Assembly: GCA_021769525.1 (NCBI GenBank)
Contig: JAETSQ010000005.1
Span: forward strand, 1 to 64,000
DNA: 64,000 bases
Source of the DNA: Oscillospiraceae bacterium
Lineage (GTDB): Bacteria > Bacillota > Clostridia > Oscillospirales > Ruminococcaceae
Reading direction: 5' to 3'
Shown here: in pieces, positions 34,309 through 43,175 of the stretch
How the letters are laid out: every line of letters starts with the position of its first letter
How positions within the stretch are numbered: position 1 is the first letter of the stretch
Program-made: the position numbers and the translations under genes
Notes under the pieces: generated by a model
Told to the model about the DNA's origin: nothing
The model's database searches: none
The model's input: the letters and a program-made list of their open reading frames with translations, nothing else

Positions 34309-35199
34309 ATGAGTTCTCAGACATCGGTATTCGAACAAGCGAACAAAAAGCACGCCTCCAGCCTGCTGCGCAAAAATATCCGCAAATTTGTCAATAACCG
34401 CCTGGCGATGATCGGGCTGATCTGTGTGGTGGTCATCGTCTTTACGGCTGTCTTTGCACCGCTGCTCACCTCCTATGACCCCAATAAGATCAGCCTGGGG
34501 GAAAAGAACACCTCTCCCTGCATGGAGCACCTCCTGGGCACCGATAACCTGGGGCGGGATGTGTTCGCCAGGGTGCTGTACGGCGGGCGCGTGTCCGTCT
34601 TTGTCAGCGTGATGGGCGCCCTGATGGGTTCCCTGGTGGGCATGGTCCTGGGCTCCATGGCCGGCTATTTCGGCGGTAAGCTGGATATGCTGCTGGTGCG
34701 CCTGTCCGAGATCTTCCAGACCTTCCCGGAGATGATCCTCATCATGATCCTGGTGGCCATCCTGGGCCAGGGGGTGGGGAACCTGGTGCTGGTGTTCTGC
34801 ATTACAGGCTGGATGACCACCTTCCGTATGGTGCGCAACGAGTTCCTGGCTCTGCGGGGGGAGACCTATGTCCAGGTCTGCGAGGCCTTCGGTATGCCCA
34901 AGGCTGCCATCATGTTCAAGCAGATCCTGCCCAATGTCCTTTCCCCGGTCATCGTGTCTGCTACCGTCAACGTAGCGGGATTTATCCTTTCGGAGGCAAG
35001 CCTGAGCTTCCTGGGGGTGGGCGTTCCTTCGTCGGTGCCCACCTGGGGCAACATCCTCAACGCTGCCAAAAGTGTGGAGGTCGTCTCCAACTACTGGTGG
35101 CTTTGGGCGGTGCCCGGCGGAGTGATCTCCATCTTTGTGCTGGCTATCAACTTCTTCGGCGACGGCTTGCGGGATGTCCTCGACCCGAAACAACAGTAA
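34309..35199 (+). CDS. ABC importer permease, OppC/DppC type
   Basis: A 296-residue permease. The N-terminal cytoplasmic segment precedes helix 1 (MIGLICVVVIVFTAVFAPLL). HLLGTDNLGRDVFARVLYGG is the OppC/DppC signature. The coupling loop lies near VQVCEAFGMPKAAIMFKQIL (about 188-207), and EASLSFLGVGVPSSVPTWGN near the C-terminus is diagnostic. It pairs with the OppB-type permease 17 bases upstream. RBS is AAAGGAGG, and the ATPase gene follows 10 bases after the stop. Confidence 0.94.
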   Translation: MSSQTSVFEQANKKHASSLLRKNIRKFVNNRLAMIGLICVVVIVFTAVFAPLLTSYDPNKISLGEKNTSPCMEHLLGTDNLGRDVFARVLYGGRVSVFVSVMGALMGSLVGMVLGSMAGYFGGKLDMLLVRLSEIFQTFPEMILIMILVAILGQGVGNLVLVFCITGWMTTFRMVRNEFLALRGETYVQVCEAFGMPKAAIMFKQILPNVLSPVIVSATVNVAGFILSEASLSFLGVGVPSSVPTWGNILNAAKSVEVVSNYWWLWAVPGGVISIFVLAINFFGDGLRDVLDPKQQ

Positions 35200-35209
35200 G
35201 GAGGGCGTC

Positions 35210-36229
35210 ATGAATAATAATATGGATTATGTATTGGATGTTAAAAACCTCTCCACCAGCTTTATCTCTGACCGGAAGGAGATCCGCATCGTCAAGAATG
35301 TCTCCCTGCGCCTGCGCCGGGGCACTACCCTGGCGGTGGTGGGAGAGTCCGGCTGCGGCAAAAGCGTGACGGTCCACTCCATCGTCAAGCTGATGCCCAA
35401 AAACGCGAAGGTCAGCGCCGACCATGTGATCTACCGCTCCGCCAAGGACGGAAAGGAATACCGCCTGGACCAGATGGAGCCCTTTGGCACGGAGATGCGC
35501 AAACTGCGGGGCGCGGAGATCGGCATGGTGTTCCAGGACCCCATGAGCTCCCTGAACCCGGTCTATAAAGTGGGCGATCAGGTGGCCGAGGGCCTGATCC
35601 AGCACACCGGCATGAGCAAAGCGGAGGCCCAGAAGCAGGTGCTGGATATGTTCCGCAAGCTGGGCATCCCGGACCCGGAAAGCCGCATCAGCGACTTCCC
35701 CCACCAGTTCTCCGGCGGGATGAAGCAGCGGGTGGTCATCGCCATCGCCATGATCTGCAACCCGGATATTATCATTGCCGATGAGCCTACCACCGCCCTG
35801 GACGTGACCATCCAGGCCCAGATCATGGAGCTGATGAAGTCGCTGCAGGTCAACGACCACAAGTCCATCATCCTCATCACCCACAACATGGGCCTGGTGG
35901 CGGAGATGGCGGACGAGGTGTGCGTGATGTATATGGGCCGGGTCATGGAATTCGGCTCCCTTGAAGACATCTTTGAAAACCCCTCCCACCCCTACACCCA
36001 GGCGCTGTTGCGTTCGGTGCCGGTGCTGGGGCTGGCAGAGGGCCAGGAGCTGGGGACCATCCCAGGCATCACCCCGAATCCGGCGGATCTGGGTCCGGGA
36101 TGCGAATTTGCCGACCGCTGCCCCTTCTGTCAGGATCGGTGCAGGCAGAAGGATATTCCCCGCTTTGAGGTGTCTCCGGGGCACTATGTCCGCTGTCTGA
36201 AATTTGATTCCTTCCAGGAGGTGGACTGA
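35210..36229 (+). CDS. ABC importer ATPase, OppD/DppD type
   Basis: A 339-residue nucleotide-binding subunit. Walker A GESGCGKSVTVHSIV (near 45), Q loop MVFQDPMSSLNP, signature FSGGMKQRVVIAIA (near 165) and Walker B PDIIIADEPTTALD are all intact. The C-terminal oligopeptide/dipeptide transporter extension has a cysteine-rich motif, CEFADRCPFCQDRC (near 300), which in several homologues binds a [4Fe-4S] cluster. The ATG at 35210 follows AAGGAGG. The stop is one base before the start of the partner ATPase, so their synthesis is tightly linked. Confidence 0.95.
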   Translation: MNNNMDYVLDVKNLSTSFISDRKEIRIVKNVSLRLRRGTTLAVVGESGCGKSVTVHSIVKLMPKNAKVSADHVIYRSAKDGKEYRLDQMEPFGTEMRKLRGAEIGMVFQDPMSSLNPVYKVGDQVAEGLIQHTGMSKAEAQKQVLDMFRKLGIPDPESRISDFPHQFSGGMKQRVVIAIAMICNPDIIIADEPTTALDVTIQAQIMELMKSLQVNDHKSIILITHNMGLVAEMADEVCVMYMGRVMEFGSLEDIFENPSHPYTQALLRSVPVLGLAEGQELGTIPGITPNPADLGPGCEFADRCPFCQDRCRQKDIPRFEVSPGHYVRCLKFDSFQEVD

Positions 36230-36230
36230 T

Positions 36231-37229
36231 ATGGCAGAAAAAGAATTGATTTTCCAGATCAAGAATTTGCAGATGTGGTTCCCCGTCCGGAAAGGCTTCC
36301 TGCGGAAAACCACAGGCCATGTCAAGGCGGTGGACGATGTCAGCCTCGATGTATACAAAGGGGAGACCCTGGGGATCGTGGGGGAGTCCGGCTGCGGCAA
36401 GTCCACCCTGGGCAAGACCATCATGATGCTCAATACCCCCACCGGCGGCCAGGTGCTCTTCAACTACGAGGGCCAGTTTAAGGACATCACAAAATTCACC
36501 AGCCAGGAGCTGTTCCAGTTCCGCAAAAAGGTCCAGATGGTGTTCCAGGACCCCTATTCCGCCCTGAACCCGCTGAAGAAGATCTACACCGCCTTTGAGG
36601 AGCCGCTGAAGGTCCACGGGGTGAACAGCAAGGAGGAGCGGGAAAAGATCATGGAGGACGTGCTGAAGATGGTAAACATCCAGCCCGACTACCTCCTGCG
36701 CTACCCCCACGAGTTCTCCGGCGGCCAGCGCCAGCGCCTGTGCATCGCCCGCGCCCTGGAGGTCCGGCCGGAAGTGCTCATCTGCGACGAGCCGGTCTCG
36801 GCCCTGGATGTCTCCATCCAGGCCCAGGTGCTCAACCTGATGAAGAAGATCCAAAAGGACCTGGGGCTCACATACCTCTTTATCGCCCATGATCTTTCGG
36901 TGGTGCAGTATATGTCCAACCGCATCGTGGTCATGTATCTGGGCAAGATCGTAGAGATCGCGGATTCCCGCGCCCTCTATGACGAACCCCTCCACCCCTA
37001 TACCCGCGCCCTGCTTTCCGCCATCCCCGTGCCCCAGATCCACCAGGAGAAAAAGCGCATCGTCCTTCCGGGGGAGGTGCCCAGCCCCATCCGCAAGCCC
37101 GCCGGCTGCGCCCTCCATCCCCGCTGCCCCCACTGCATGGAAAAATGCAAGCAGGTGGATCCGGTCCTGACCCGTTACAAGGACGGGGAGCATATGGTGG
37201 CCTGCCACCTTTACGGAGCAGAGAGCTGA
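36231..37229 (+). CDS. ABC importer ATPase, OppF/DppF type
   Basis: A 332-residue ATPase partner. Walker A GESGCGKSTLGKTIM (near 51), QMVFQDPYSALNP, signature FSGGQRQRLCIARA (near 160) and Walker B PEVLICDEPVSALDVS are intact. The C-terminal cysteine motif CALHPRCPHCMEKC (near 290) is present as in OppD. RBS is AGGAGGTGG just inside the previous gene, giving the ATG at 36231. It forms the ATPase heterodimer with the preceding gene product. Confidence 0.95.
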   Translation: MAEKELIFQIKNLQMWFPVRKGFLRKTTGHVKAVDDVSLDVYKGETLGIVGESGCGKSTLGKTIMMLNTPTGGQVLFNYEGQFKDITKFTSQELFQFRKKVQMVFQDPYSALNPLKKIYTAFEEPLKVHGVNSKEEREKIMEDVLKMVNIQPDYLLRYPHEFSGGQRQRLCIARALEVRPEVLICDEPVSALDVSIQAQVLNLMKKIQKDLGLTYLFIAHDLSVVQYMSNRIVVMYLGKIVEIADSRALYDEPLHPYTRALLSAIPVPQIHQEKKRIVLPGEVPSPIRKPAGCALHPRCPHCMEKCKQVDPVLTRYKDGEHMVACHLYGAES

Positions 37230-37312
37230 AGGCCCCCCGGAAAGAGATCCGGGTCTTCCGCCTCTCCCGCCTTGTCCGGAAAAGAAAACTAAAGAAATAT
37301 AAAGGATAAAAC

Positions 37313-38764
37313 ATGAACAAATATCTTTTTTTAGACCGCAGCTGCCTCCAGCCCCAGGGAATGGATAACGTGCGCCTGGTGCTGGCCGCCGCGGAAAAGG
37401 ACACCGTCAACAATCCCCTGTTCCACGAGGACTTTTTCAGCACCCCTTCGCTGCCCTGGGAGGCCCGCTATGACAACGCCTACCCCAATGTGATCTACGA
37501 CCCCAAATACAGGAAGTACCGCTGCTACTACACCTTCTGTTCCAAAGATACGGAGTCCACCTCCACCCCCCGGCAGGAACGGGCCAAGCGGGACTATTGC
37601 CCCATGCCCACCCGCATCGCCTCCCTGGGCTACGCGGAGAGCGATGACGGCGTCCACTGGGTCAAGCCCAGCCTGGGGCTGGTGGACTTTGAGGGCAGCC
37701 GGGAGAACAATATGCTCTTCCGCTATGCCCACGGCACCGGTATTTTCCTGGATGAGGAAGAGACAAACCCGGCCAAACGCTATAAGCTGGTGACCAAGGT
37801 GGAGTATCCCGGCAGCCGGACCTACATGGCGGTGAACTTTTCCGAGGACGGCATCCACTGGGGAGAGATGATCCCCTGGCCCCGGTGGAATCCCCCGGCG
37901 GATTCCCACAACTTCCCCTTCCGCGATAAGGTGGACGGCCTGTTCAAGGTCATCACCCGCATCTGGCGGAACGGGGTGCGGGTCTCGGCGATTTGCTCCA
38001 GCCGGGATTTTATCAACTGGAGCGAGCCCATGGAGATCATGCGGGGGGACGGCTTTGAGTCCCAGGTCTATTCCATGCCCGTGTTTTGGTACGATGGCCT
38101 CTACCTGGGGCTGGCCTCCATGTTCCACGAGGGGGACCGCTCGGCGGAAAACTTTGACACGGTGGACCTGGAGCTGACCTATGCCTCCGCCTGCGATAGA
38201 TTTGACCGGGTGGCCCCGTACCAATACCTGATCCACCGGGGCCGGGGCAGGTACCCGGACGGGGACTTTGACTGCGGCTGCATCTACGCTGCCGCGCCCA
38301 TCGATATGGGCGACGGACGCCTCTGCATCTACTACATGGGGGGCAACGGACAGCACACCAACTTCCGGGAGACCTCCTTTGGGCGGGCCTTCCTGCCCAA
38401 GGACCGCTTTGCCTGGTATGAGCCCAGAGACACCGGAAGAGAATCCGTGATCCCCACCGGCCGCATGAACATCTACGGCGATGAGCTGAGCGTGCTTGCG
38501 GAGACGGAGGAGGGGGGCCGGTGGTCGGCGGCGGTGTGCCCCACCTGGAAGAGCGAGCCCTTTGAGGGCTTCGGCTTTGAGGACTGCACCCTTTCCCCCG
38601 GCGAGGACGGCTATACCCGGATACGGTGGAAACGCAACCTGATGGACCTGGAAAACGCCACCGTTTCCCTGGTGTTCCGCTTCCAAAAGACCAGGCTGTA
38701 CGGCTTCCGGGGGGAGCTGATCCGCACAGCCGAGCGCTACTATGAAGGCGCTCCCACGGCGTGA
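37313..38764 (+). CDS. Five-bladed beta-propeller glycosidase-like protein (GH43/GH32-like)
   Basis: A 483-residue protein without a signal peptide, so it should be cytoplasmic. Repeated blades contain the pattern of GH43/GH32/GH68-type propellers: YPNVIYDPKYRKYRCYYTFC (near 57), YAESDDGVHWVKPSLGLVDF (near 105), NFSEDGIHWGEMI (near 175) and FWYDGLYLGLASMFHE (near 258). The 'DG-HW' blade ends are frequent in glycosyl hydrolases of this clan and in related phosphorylases. I cannot assign catalytic residues with confidence. It follows the ABC importer genes by 83 bases with AAAGGA upstream, so it may process the imported substrate. A sugar-related role is an inference. Confidence 0.7.
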   Translation: MNKYLFLDRSCLQPQGMDNVRLVLAAAEKDTVNNPLFHEDFFSTPSLPWEARYDNAYPNVIYDPKYRKYRCYYTFCSKDTESTSTPRQERAKRDYCPMPTRIASLGYAESDDGVHWVKPSLGLVDFEGSRENNMLFRYAHGTGIFLDEEETNPAKRYKLVTKVEYPGSRTYMAVNFSEDGIHWGEMIPWPRWNPPADSHNFPFRDKVDGLFKVITRIWRNGVRVSAICSSRDFINWSEPMEIMRGDGFESQVYSMPVFWYDGLYLGLASMFHEGDRSAENFDTVDLELTYASACDRFDRVAPYQYLIHRGRGRYPDGDFDCGCIYAAAPIDMGDGRLCIYYMGGNGQHTNFRETSFGRAFLPKDRFAWYEPRDTGRESVIPTGRMNIYGDELSVLAETEEGGRWSAAVCPTWKSEPFEGFGFEDCTLSPGEDGYTRIRWKRNLMDLENATVSLVFRFQKTRLYGFRGELIRTAERYYEGAPTA

Positions 38765-38766
38765 TA

Positions 38767-38862
38767 CGGAACACCAATATTTATTGGTGTTCCGATGAGA
38801 CGGGGCAGCGCGCAGCGATACCAGCACGCGAAGCGTGCGTATTATCGATTTTAATCGATAAT
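38767..38862. repeat. Cluster of three perfect hairpins (REP-like element)
   Basis: Three inverted repeats stand in tandem. CGGAACACCAATA (38767-38779) pairs with TATTGGTGTTCCG (38782-38794). GCACGC (38824-38829) pairs with GCGTGC (38833-38838). ATTATCGATT (38841-38850) pairs with AATCGATAAT (38853-38862). Base composition differs from the genes around it. It lies between the propeller gene and the YhcH gene. Confidence 0.65.
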
Positions 38863-38886
38863 GAGTATTAGAAAGAGGCAGAAGCG

Positions 38887-39333
38887 ATGATATTTTGCAA
38901 ATTGGAGCAGTTGGGCCGGTACCGGGGCCTGTCAAGGCACCTGGACACTGCCATCCGCTTTTTGGAGGAGGGCGGGGCGTCCCGCCTGGCTATGGGCCGC
39001 AACGAGGTGGACGGAGAGGCGGTGTATGTCAACCGCTTTGACTATGACACGGCAAAAGAGGCCATTACCGAAGGGCATATCCGCTATATTGATGTACACG
39101 TTGTCCTTTCGGGCCGGGAGCAGATCGGCGTGGCGGATGTATCCACCTTGCAGGAGGTGGAGCGGAAAGAGGAGGAGGACTACATCCTTTTTTCCGGCCC
39201 CTTCCAGTGTGTCTGTGAGATGGAACCGGGAGATGTTTTGATCACCTTCCCGGAGGATGCCCACAGCCCGAAGCGTCAAAGCGGCCCTCCCTGCCATGTG
39301 GAAAAGGCGGTCATCAAGGTCCTGAATGACTGA
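38887..39333 (+). CDS. YhcH/YjgK/YiaL-family protein
   Basis: A 148-residue cupin-fold protein. It has ALIGNED family features near FDYDTAKEAITEGHIRYIDV, HVVLSGREQIGVADVSTL, and the late histidine motif FPEDAHSPKRQ (near 121), which belongs to the metal-binding pocket. E. coli members (YhcH, EbgC, YiaL) sit in operons for sialic acid, beta-galactosides and other sugars and probably act as sugar anomerases or isomerases. Its place behind an importer and a propeller protein supports a glycan-utilisation operon. RBS is AAAGAGG. A terminator follows. Confidence 0.88.
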   Translation: MIFCKLEQLGRYRGLSRHLDTAIRFLEEGGASRLAMGRNEVDGEAVYVNRFDYDTAKEAITEGHIRYIDVHVVLSGREQIGVADVSTLQEVERKEEEDYILFSGPFQCVCEMEPGDVLITFPEDAHSPKRQSGPPCHVEKAVIKVLND

Positions 39334-39363
39334 GCACACCGTCCTTCCCGGCAAACAAACTTT

Positions 39364-39397
39364 AAAGGTGCCTGAGATGATCCTCCGGCACCTTTTT
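39364..39397 (+). terminator. Terminator at the end of the importer operon
   Basis: AAAGGTGCC (39364-39372) pairs with GGCACCTTT (39387-39395), followed by TT. Confidence 0.8.
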
Positions 39398-39457
39398 GTA
39401 TTGGGTAATTCGACAATATCCGCATAAATCAGTGTAAATTTTTGGAATAATACACAA

Positions 39458-39486
39458 TTGAAACGCTTGCGCCATTTTGATATAAT
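39458..39486 (+). promoter_or_regulatory. Promoter of the HAD phosphatase gene
   Basis: TTGAAA (39458-39463) and TATAAT (39481-39486), spacer 17 bases, in A/T-rich DNA. Confidence 0.8.
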
Positions 39487-39566
39487 AAAAAATCCACCCT
39501 TTGAATATATTTTTTGGCACCCTTGACGGGTAGTTCGGAGTGGATGGAGAAGGGACGTGACCGTGT

Positions 39567-40367
39567 ATGGACAGCGGCATCCGGGCAGTGATCTTTGATG
39601 TGGACGGGACCCTGTACGACTACAAGACGCATACGGTCCCGCTTTCCGCCCAGGAGGCGCTGTGCCGCCTGCGGGAGCATGGGATCCGGATCCTGATCGC
39701 CTCCGGGCGGTCCTATGCGCTGCTGGGGGAGTCCCTGATCCGGATCGCCCAGGCGGATCACTATGTTCTCTCCAACGGCCATGAGCTCCTGGATCGGGCG
39801 GGACAGCCCGTGTACCAGGAGCGTTTTACTCCGGAAGAAACCGAGGGGGTGCTGCGCGCTGCCCGCGCCCACAAGGTACACGTGATGCTGAAATACCACG
39901 GCTTCTGCTGCATCTACTCCGGCTGGGACGAGATGCGGTCGGTATTCCGGATGATGGAGCCGGACCGGGGCAGCTACCGTTTCTGTCCGGAGTGGGACTA
40001 CCACAGCCGGGAGCTCCCTTTGGGCATCACGCTGAAGGGCGGGCCGGATCTGCGGGGGCAGCTGGCGGACTGGGAAACGGCTCTGCGCATCGAGTACTTC
40101 ACCGATCCTTCAGAGTGCGACATCTTCCACCGCGGCGCAAACAAATGGACCGGCCTGCGGCGGATCCTGTCCGAAGCGGGGATCGCGCCGGAAAACTGCA
40201 TCGCCTTCGGAGACAGCGGCAACGATGTGGATATGCTCCGCTCCGTGGGCTGCGGCATCGCCATGGGCAACGCCTCCCCGGAGGCCATGGCGGCGGCGGA
40301 CCGGGTCTGCCGGCCCTCCTGGGAGGACGGTATCTACCACGCTCTCCGGGAGCTTGAGATTCTATAA
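39567..40367 (+). CDS. HAD-superfamily phosphatase, Cof type
   Basis: A 266-residue hydrolase. Motif I is FDVDGTLYDY (nucleophile Asp near 11), motif II ILIASGRSY, motif III includes the Lys in RGANKWTGLRRIL, and motif IV is FGDSGNDVDML (near 214). The type IIB cap between motifs II and III puts it in the Cof group, whose members dephosphorylate sugar phosphates, FMN and PLP. The exact substrate cannot be read from the sequence. RBS is GAAGGGA. It is monocistronic, with its own promoter, and the next promoter follows after the stop. Confidence 0.9.
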   Translation: MDSGIRAVIFDVDGTLYDYKTHTVPLSAQEALCRLREHGIRILIASGRSYALLGESLIRIAQADHYVLSNGHELLDRAGQPVYQERFTPEETEGVLRAARAHKVHVMLKYHGFCCIYSGWDEMRSVFRMMEPDRGSYRFCPEWDYHSRELPLGITLKGGPDLRGQLADWETALRIEYFTDPSECDIFHRGANKWTGLRRILSEAGIAPENCIAFGDSGNDVDMLRSVGCGIAMGNASPEAMAAADRVCRPSWEDGIYHALRELEIL

Positions 40368-40377
40368 AAAATTCTTC

Positions 40378-40406
40378 TTGCATTTCCCGCCTCCCTGTGG
40401 TATAGT
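40378..40406 (+). promoter_or_regulatory. Promoter of rplS
   Basis: TTGCAT (40378-40383) and TATAGT (40401-40406), spacer 17 bases. Confidence 0.7.
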
Positions 40407-40412
40407 ATTATG

Positions 40413-40548
40413 GCATGAGAACTGCGGGGGTGTTTCCCTGCGGGTTTTGATGACGGAAATCCCCAAAGGGGGAGGACCGGAAATTCAAACCGGACAGTCC
40501 GCTGCCTGCGCCGAAGGTGCCGGTAAGAATGCCTGGATATTTTTAAGG
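40413..40548 (+). promoter_or_regulatory. Structured leader of rplS (possible L19 leader)
   Basis: About 140 nt of untranslated RNA precede rplS. Paired segments include ACTGCGGGG with CCCTGCGGGT-like arms and CCGGAAATTCAAACCGG. Firmicutes rplS often has a conserved L19 leader; I assign this one from position and structure only. Confidence 0.45.
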
Positions 40549-40556
40549 AGGAACTT

Positions 40557-40901
40557 ATGGACGCTTTGAAACTTATTTCCGACAGCTGCCTGAAGGCGGA
40601 TGCCCCTAAGGTGGAGGTCGGCGACACCGTTCGGGTGCAGGTCCGCATCAAGGAGGGGGAGAAGTCCCGTCTCCAGGCTTTTGAGGGCACCGTCATCGCC
40701 AAGAAGCACGGCGGTATCAACGAGACCTTCACCGTCCGGCGTATGTCCCACGGCGTGGGCGTGGAGCGTGTATTCCCTGTGCATTCCCCCAACGTGGACA
40801 AGGTGGAGCTGATCCGCAAGGGCCGGGTGCGCCGCAGCAAGCTCTACTACCTGCGGGATCGGGTGGGCAAGGCCGCCAAGGTCAAGGAAGCCATCCGCTA
40901 A
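40557..40901 (+). CDS. rplS: 50S ribosomal protein L19
   Basis: A 114-residue protein of normal length. [40 protein letters not shown] and [20 protein letters not shown] are the conserved L19 segments. L19 sits at the 30S-50S interface. The strong RBS AAGGAGG precedes the ATG. The adjacent lepB-rbgA-rnhB-yraN genes form a common Firmicutes neighbourhood, but a good terminator separates rplS from them. Confidence 0.98.
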   Translation: MDALKLISDSCLKADAPKVEVGDTVRVQVRIKEGEKSRLQAFEGTVIAKKHGGINETFTVRRMSHGVGVERVFPVHSPNVDKVELIRKGRVRRSKLYYLRDRVGKAAKVKEAIR

Positions 40902-40920
40902 AACCAAACGAACCGAAAGA

Positions 40921-40946
40921 AAGGGGACAGTCTGCTGTCCCCTTTT
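40921..40946 (+). terminator. Terminator after rplS
   Basis: AAGGGGACAG (40921-40930) pairs with CTGTCCCCTT (40935-40944) around a TCTG loop, with a T tract. Confidence 0.85.
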
Positions 40947-40998
40947 GTCTTATGGTGTGGACCTGTGACGGCAAAGATCGGGGGAAGGAGGCGGTCCC

Positions 40999-41595
40999 GT
41001 GGGACCGGAGGATCTGGATATTGAGACGCTGATGGATACGAGTTCCGATACCCTGACCAGGGAACAGTCCTATTCCCTGGAAGGGTCCCTGCGGAGCCTT
41101 TTCCGGGTGCTGTTGGCTGCCGTTCTTTTGGCGGGGGTCTCCATGTTCTTTGTCCGGGCCTCGCTGGTGCGGGGCAGCTCCATGGAGCCAACCCTTTGGG
41201 ACGGGGACTGTATCCTGGTACAGATGCTGGGGTATGGCGTCCCCCGGCCGGGGGATATTGTGGCCATCCGGGCCGGGGATCGGAAAGGGAAGCACCTGGT
41301 GAAGCGGATCATCGCCACCGGCGGCGACACGGTGCAGATCGACTTTGAAGCCGGGGCGGTGTTCGTCAACGGCCAGCGCCTGGAGGAGCCCTATATCAAT
41401 GAGGCCACCCATCTCAGCGGGGACCTGGTCTTCCCGGTGACGGTGCCGGAGGGCTGCTGCTTTGTCCTGGGGGACAACCGCAACCATTCCCAGGACAGCC
41501 GCAGCAGCGCCCTGGGCTTCGTCCCGGAGGGGGACATCGAGGGGAAGGTGTTTTTTCGCTTTGCCCCCCTGGAGCGCTTCGGCGCCATTGGATGA
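40999..41595 (+). CDS. lepB: Signal peptidase I
   Basis: A 198-residue membrane protease that removes signal peptides from exported proteins. An N-terminal cytoplasmic stretch is followed by one membrane helix (about 36-53, RVLLAAVLLAGVSMFFV). The catalytic Ser lies in RGSSMEPTLWDGD (near 60) and the catalytic Lys in KGKHLVKRIIATGGDTV (near 101). The GDNRNHSQDSR box (near 155) is also typical. A single helix matches Gram-positive SipS-type enzymes. The start is GTG at 40999 behind GGAAGGAGG. It lies at the head of the rbgA-rnhB-yraN cluster. Confidence 0.96.
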   Translation: MGPEDLDIETLMDTSSDTLTREQSYSLEGSLRSLFRVLLAAVLLAGVSMFFVRASLVRGSSMEPTLWDGDCILVQMLGYGVPRPGDIVAIRAGDRKGKHLVKRIIATGGDTVQIDFEAGAVFVNGQRLEEPYINEATHLSGDLVFPVTVPEGCCFVLGDNRNHSQDSRSSALGFVPEGDIEGKVFFRFAPLERFGAIG

Positions 41596-41638
41596 AGTGG
41601 AGTATAAATAATGTATAGATAGAAAGGAGGGTGGTCCT

Positions 41639-42526
41639 ATGGCGGAGATCCTGCCGGTGCAGTGGTTTCCCGGCCATATGGCAAAGACCCGCCGCCTGAT
41701 GCAGGAGCACCTGCGCCTGGTGGACCTGGTGGTGGAGCTGGCGGACGCCCGCATCCCCCAGAGCAGCCGCAACCCGGAGCTGGGCCGCCTGCTGGGGGGA
41801 AAGCCCCGGCTGCTCCTCTTGAACAAAAGCGATTCCGCCAATGAGGAGGAGACCCGCCGCTGGTGCCAATGGTATAAGGAGCGGGGCATCCAGGCCCTGG
41901 CGGCCGACTGCCGCACCGGCCGGGGCCTGGGGCAGTTCCTGCCTGCGGTCCGCTCCGTTCTGGCGGAGAGGATCGCCCAGTGGGAAAAACAGGGGATGAC
42001 CGGCCGCACCATCCGGGTGATGGTGGTGGGCATCCCCAACGTGGGCAAATCCTCCCTCATCAACCGCCTGGCCGGCAGCAAGCGGGCCAAGGTGGAGGAC
42101 CGCCCCGGCGTCACCAGGGGGAAGCAGTGGGTCACCCTCCCCGGCGGGGTGGAGCTTTTGGATATGCCCGGCGTCCTCTGGCCCAAGTTCGAGGACCCGC
42201 TGGCGGGGGAGCGGCTGGCCTTTGTGGGCTCGGTGAAGGACGAGGTCATCGACATCGAGCACATGGCGGTCCGCCTGCTGGAGGTACTGGCCCCATCGGA
42301 AGGGGAGAAGATCGCCGCCCGCTACGGCATCCCCCCGGAGACAGTGGCGGAAAGCGAGCCCTTCGACCTGCTGGAAGCCATTGGGAGAAAGCGGGGGATG
42401 CTCCTCCCCGGCGGCCATGTGAACACCGAGCGGGCCGCCATTATGGTGGTGGATGAGTTCCGGGGGGGACAGTGGGGCCGCATCACCCTGGAGCCCTGCC
42501 CGGCCCCGGAAGAGAAGGGGGAGTGA
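41639..42526 (+). CDS. rbgA: Ribosome biogenesis GTPase RbgA (YlqF)
   Basis: A 295-residue circularly permuted GTPase needed for the late 50S step in which L16 and other proteins join. The N-terminus ([15 protein letters not shown]) is the family signature. The G4 motif LLNKSD (near 61) precedes the P-loop [14 protein letters not shown] (near 131) and [10 protein letters not shown] (near 178), the permuted order of this family. A C-terminal helical domain (about 205-285) binds RNA. RBS is AAAGGAGG. It is nearly joined to rnhB (4 bases). Confidence 0.96.
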   Translation: MAEILPVQWFPGHMAKTRRLMQEHLRLVDLVVELADARIPQSSRNPELGRLLGGKPRLLLLNKSDSANEEETRRWCQWYKERGIQALAADCRTGRGLGQFLPAVRSVLAERIAQWEKQGMTGRTIRVMVVGIPNVGKSSLINRLAGSKRAKVEDRPGVTRGKQWVTLPGGVELLDMPGVLWPKFEDPLAGERLAFVGSVKDEVIDIEHMAVRLLEVLAPSEGEKIAARYGIPPETVAESEPFDLLEAIGRKRGMLLPGGHVNTERAAIMVVDEFRGGQWGRITLEPCPAPEEKGE

Positions 42527-42530
42527 CGCG

Positions 42531-43175
42531 GTGGAAAAGCGGAACAACCGTTTCCTTTGGGAATTTGACCGGTCCTTTGGCCTCACCCTCTGCGGGGTGG
42601 ACGAGGCGGGGCGGGGCCCCCTGGCGGGGCCGGTGTTTGCCGCCTGTGCCATCCTCCGGCCGGGGGTGAAGATCCCCGACCTGGATGATTCCAAAAAGCT
42701 CACGGAGAAACGCCGGGAAGCGGTTTTTGAGGAGATTTTGGGGGAGAGGAAGGCGTGGTTTGGCATCGGGACCGCCTCCCCGGAGGAGATCGACAGGCTG
42801 AACATCCTCCGGGCCACCTTCCTGGCTATGAACCGGGCCTACGAGCGGATGCTGGCAGGGGACGGGGTGCCGGAGGAATATCAGCCCCGGCTGGCCCTGG
42901 TGGACGGCAACCGGGATCCCGGACTGCCCCTTCCCACCCAAACGGTGGTAAAGGGGGACGGAAAATCCGCCGCCATCGCCGCCGCTTCGGTGCTGGCGAA
43001 GGTGAGCCGGGACCGGTATATGCTGGAGCTGGACCGGGAGTATCCCCAGTACCAGCTGGCAAAGCACAAGGGCTACCCCACCAAGCTCCATTATGAGCTG
43101 ATCGAAAAATACGGCGTTTCCCCCATCCACCGCCGGTCCTTCCTCCGGAAGCTGGCAAAGGACGGGGAGGAATGA
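42531..43175 (+). CDS. rnhB: Ribonuclease HII
   Basis: A 214-residue endonuclease that removes ribonucleotides from DNA-RNA hybrids. LCGVDEAGRGPLAGPVFAA gives the first two catalytic acids, and LALVDGNRDPGL gives the third. KGDGKSAAIAAASVLAKVSR, DREYPQYQLAKHKGYPT and PIHRRSFLRKL complete the type 2 signature. The start is GTG at 42531, where GGGGGAG overlaps the rbgA stop; the upstream open frame lies in rbgA. The stop overlaps yraN (ATGA). Confidence 0.96.
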   Translation: MEKRNNRFLWEFDRSFGLTLCGVDEAGRGPLAGPVFAACAILRPGVKIPDLDDSKKLTEKRREAVFEEILGERKAWFGIGTASPEEIDRLNILRATFLAMNRAYERMLAGDGVPEEYQPRLALVDGNRDPGLPLPTQTVVKGDGKSAAIAAASVLAKVSRDRYMLELDREYPQYQLAKHKGYPTKLHYELIEKYGVSPIHRRSFLRKLAKDGEE

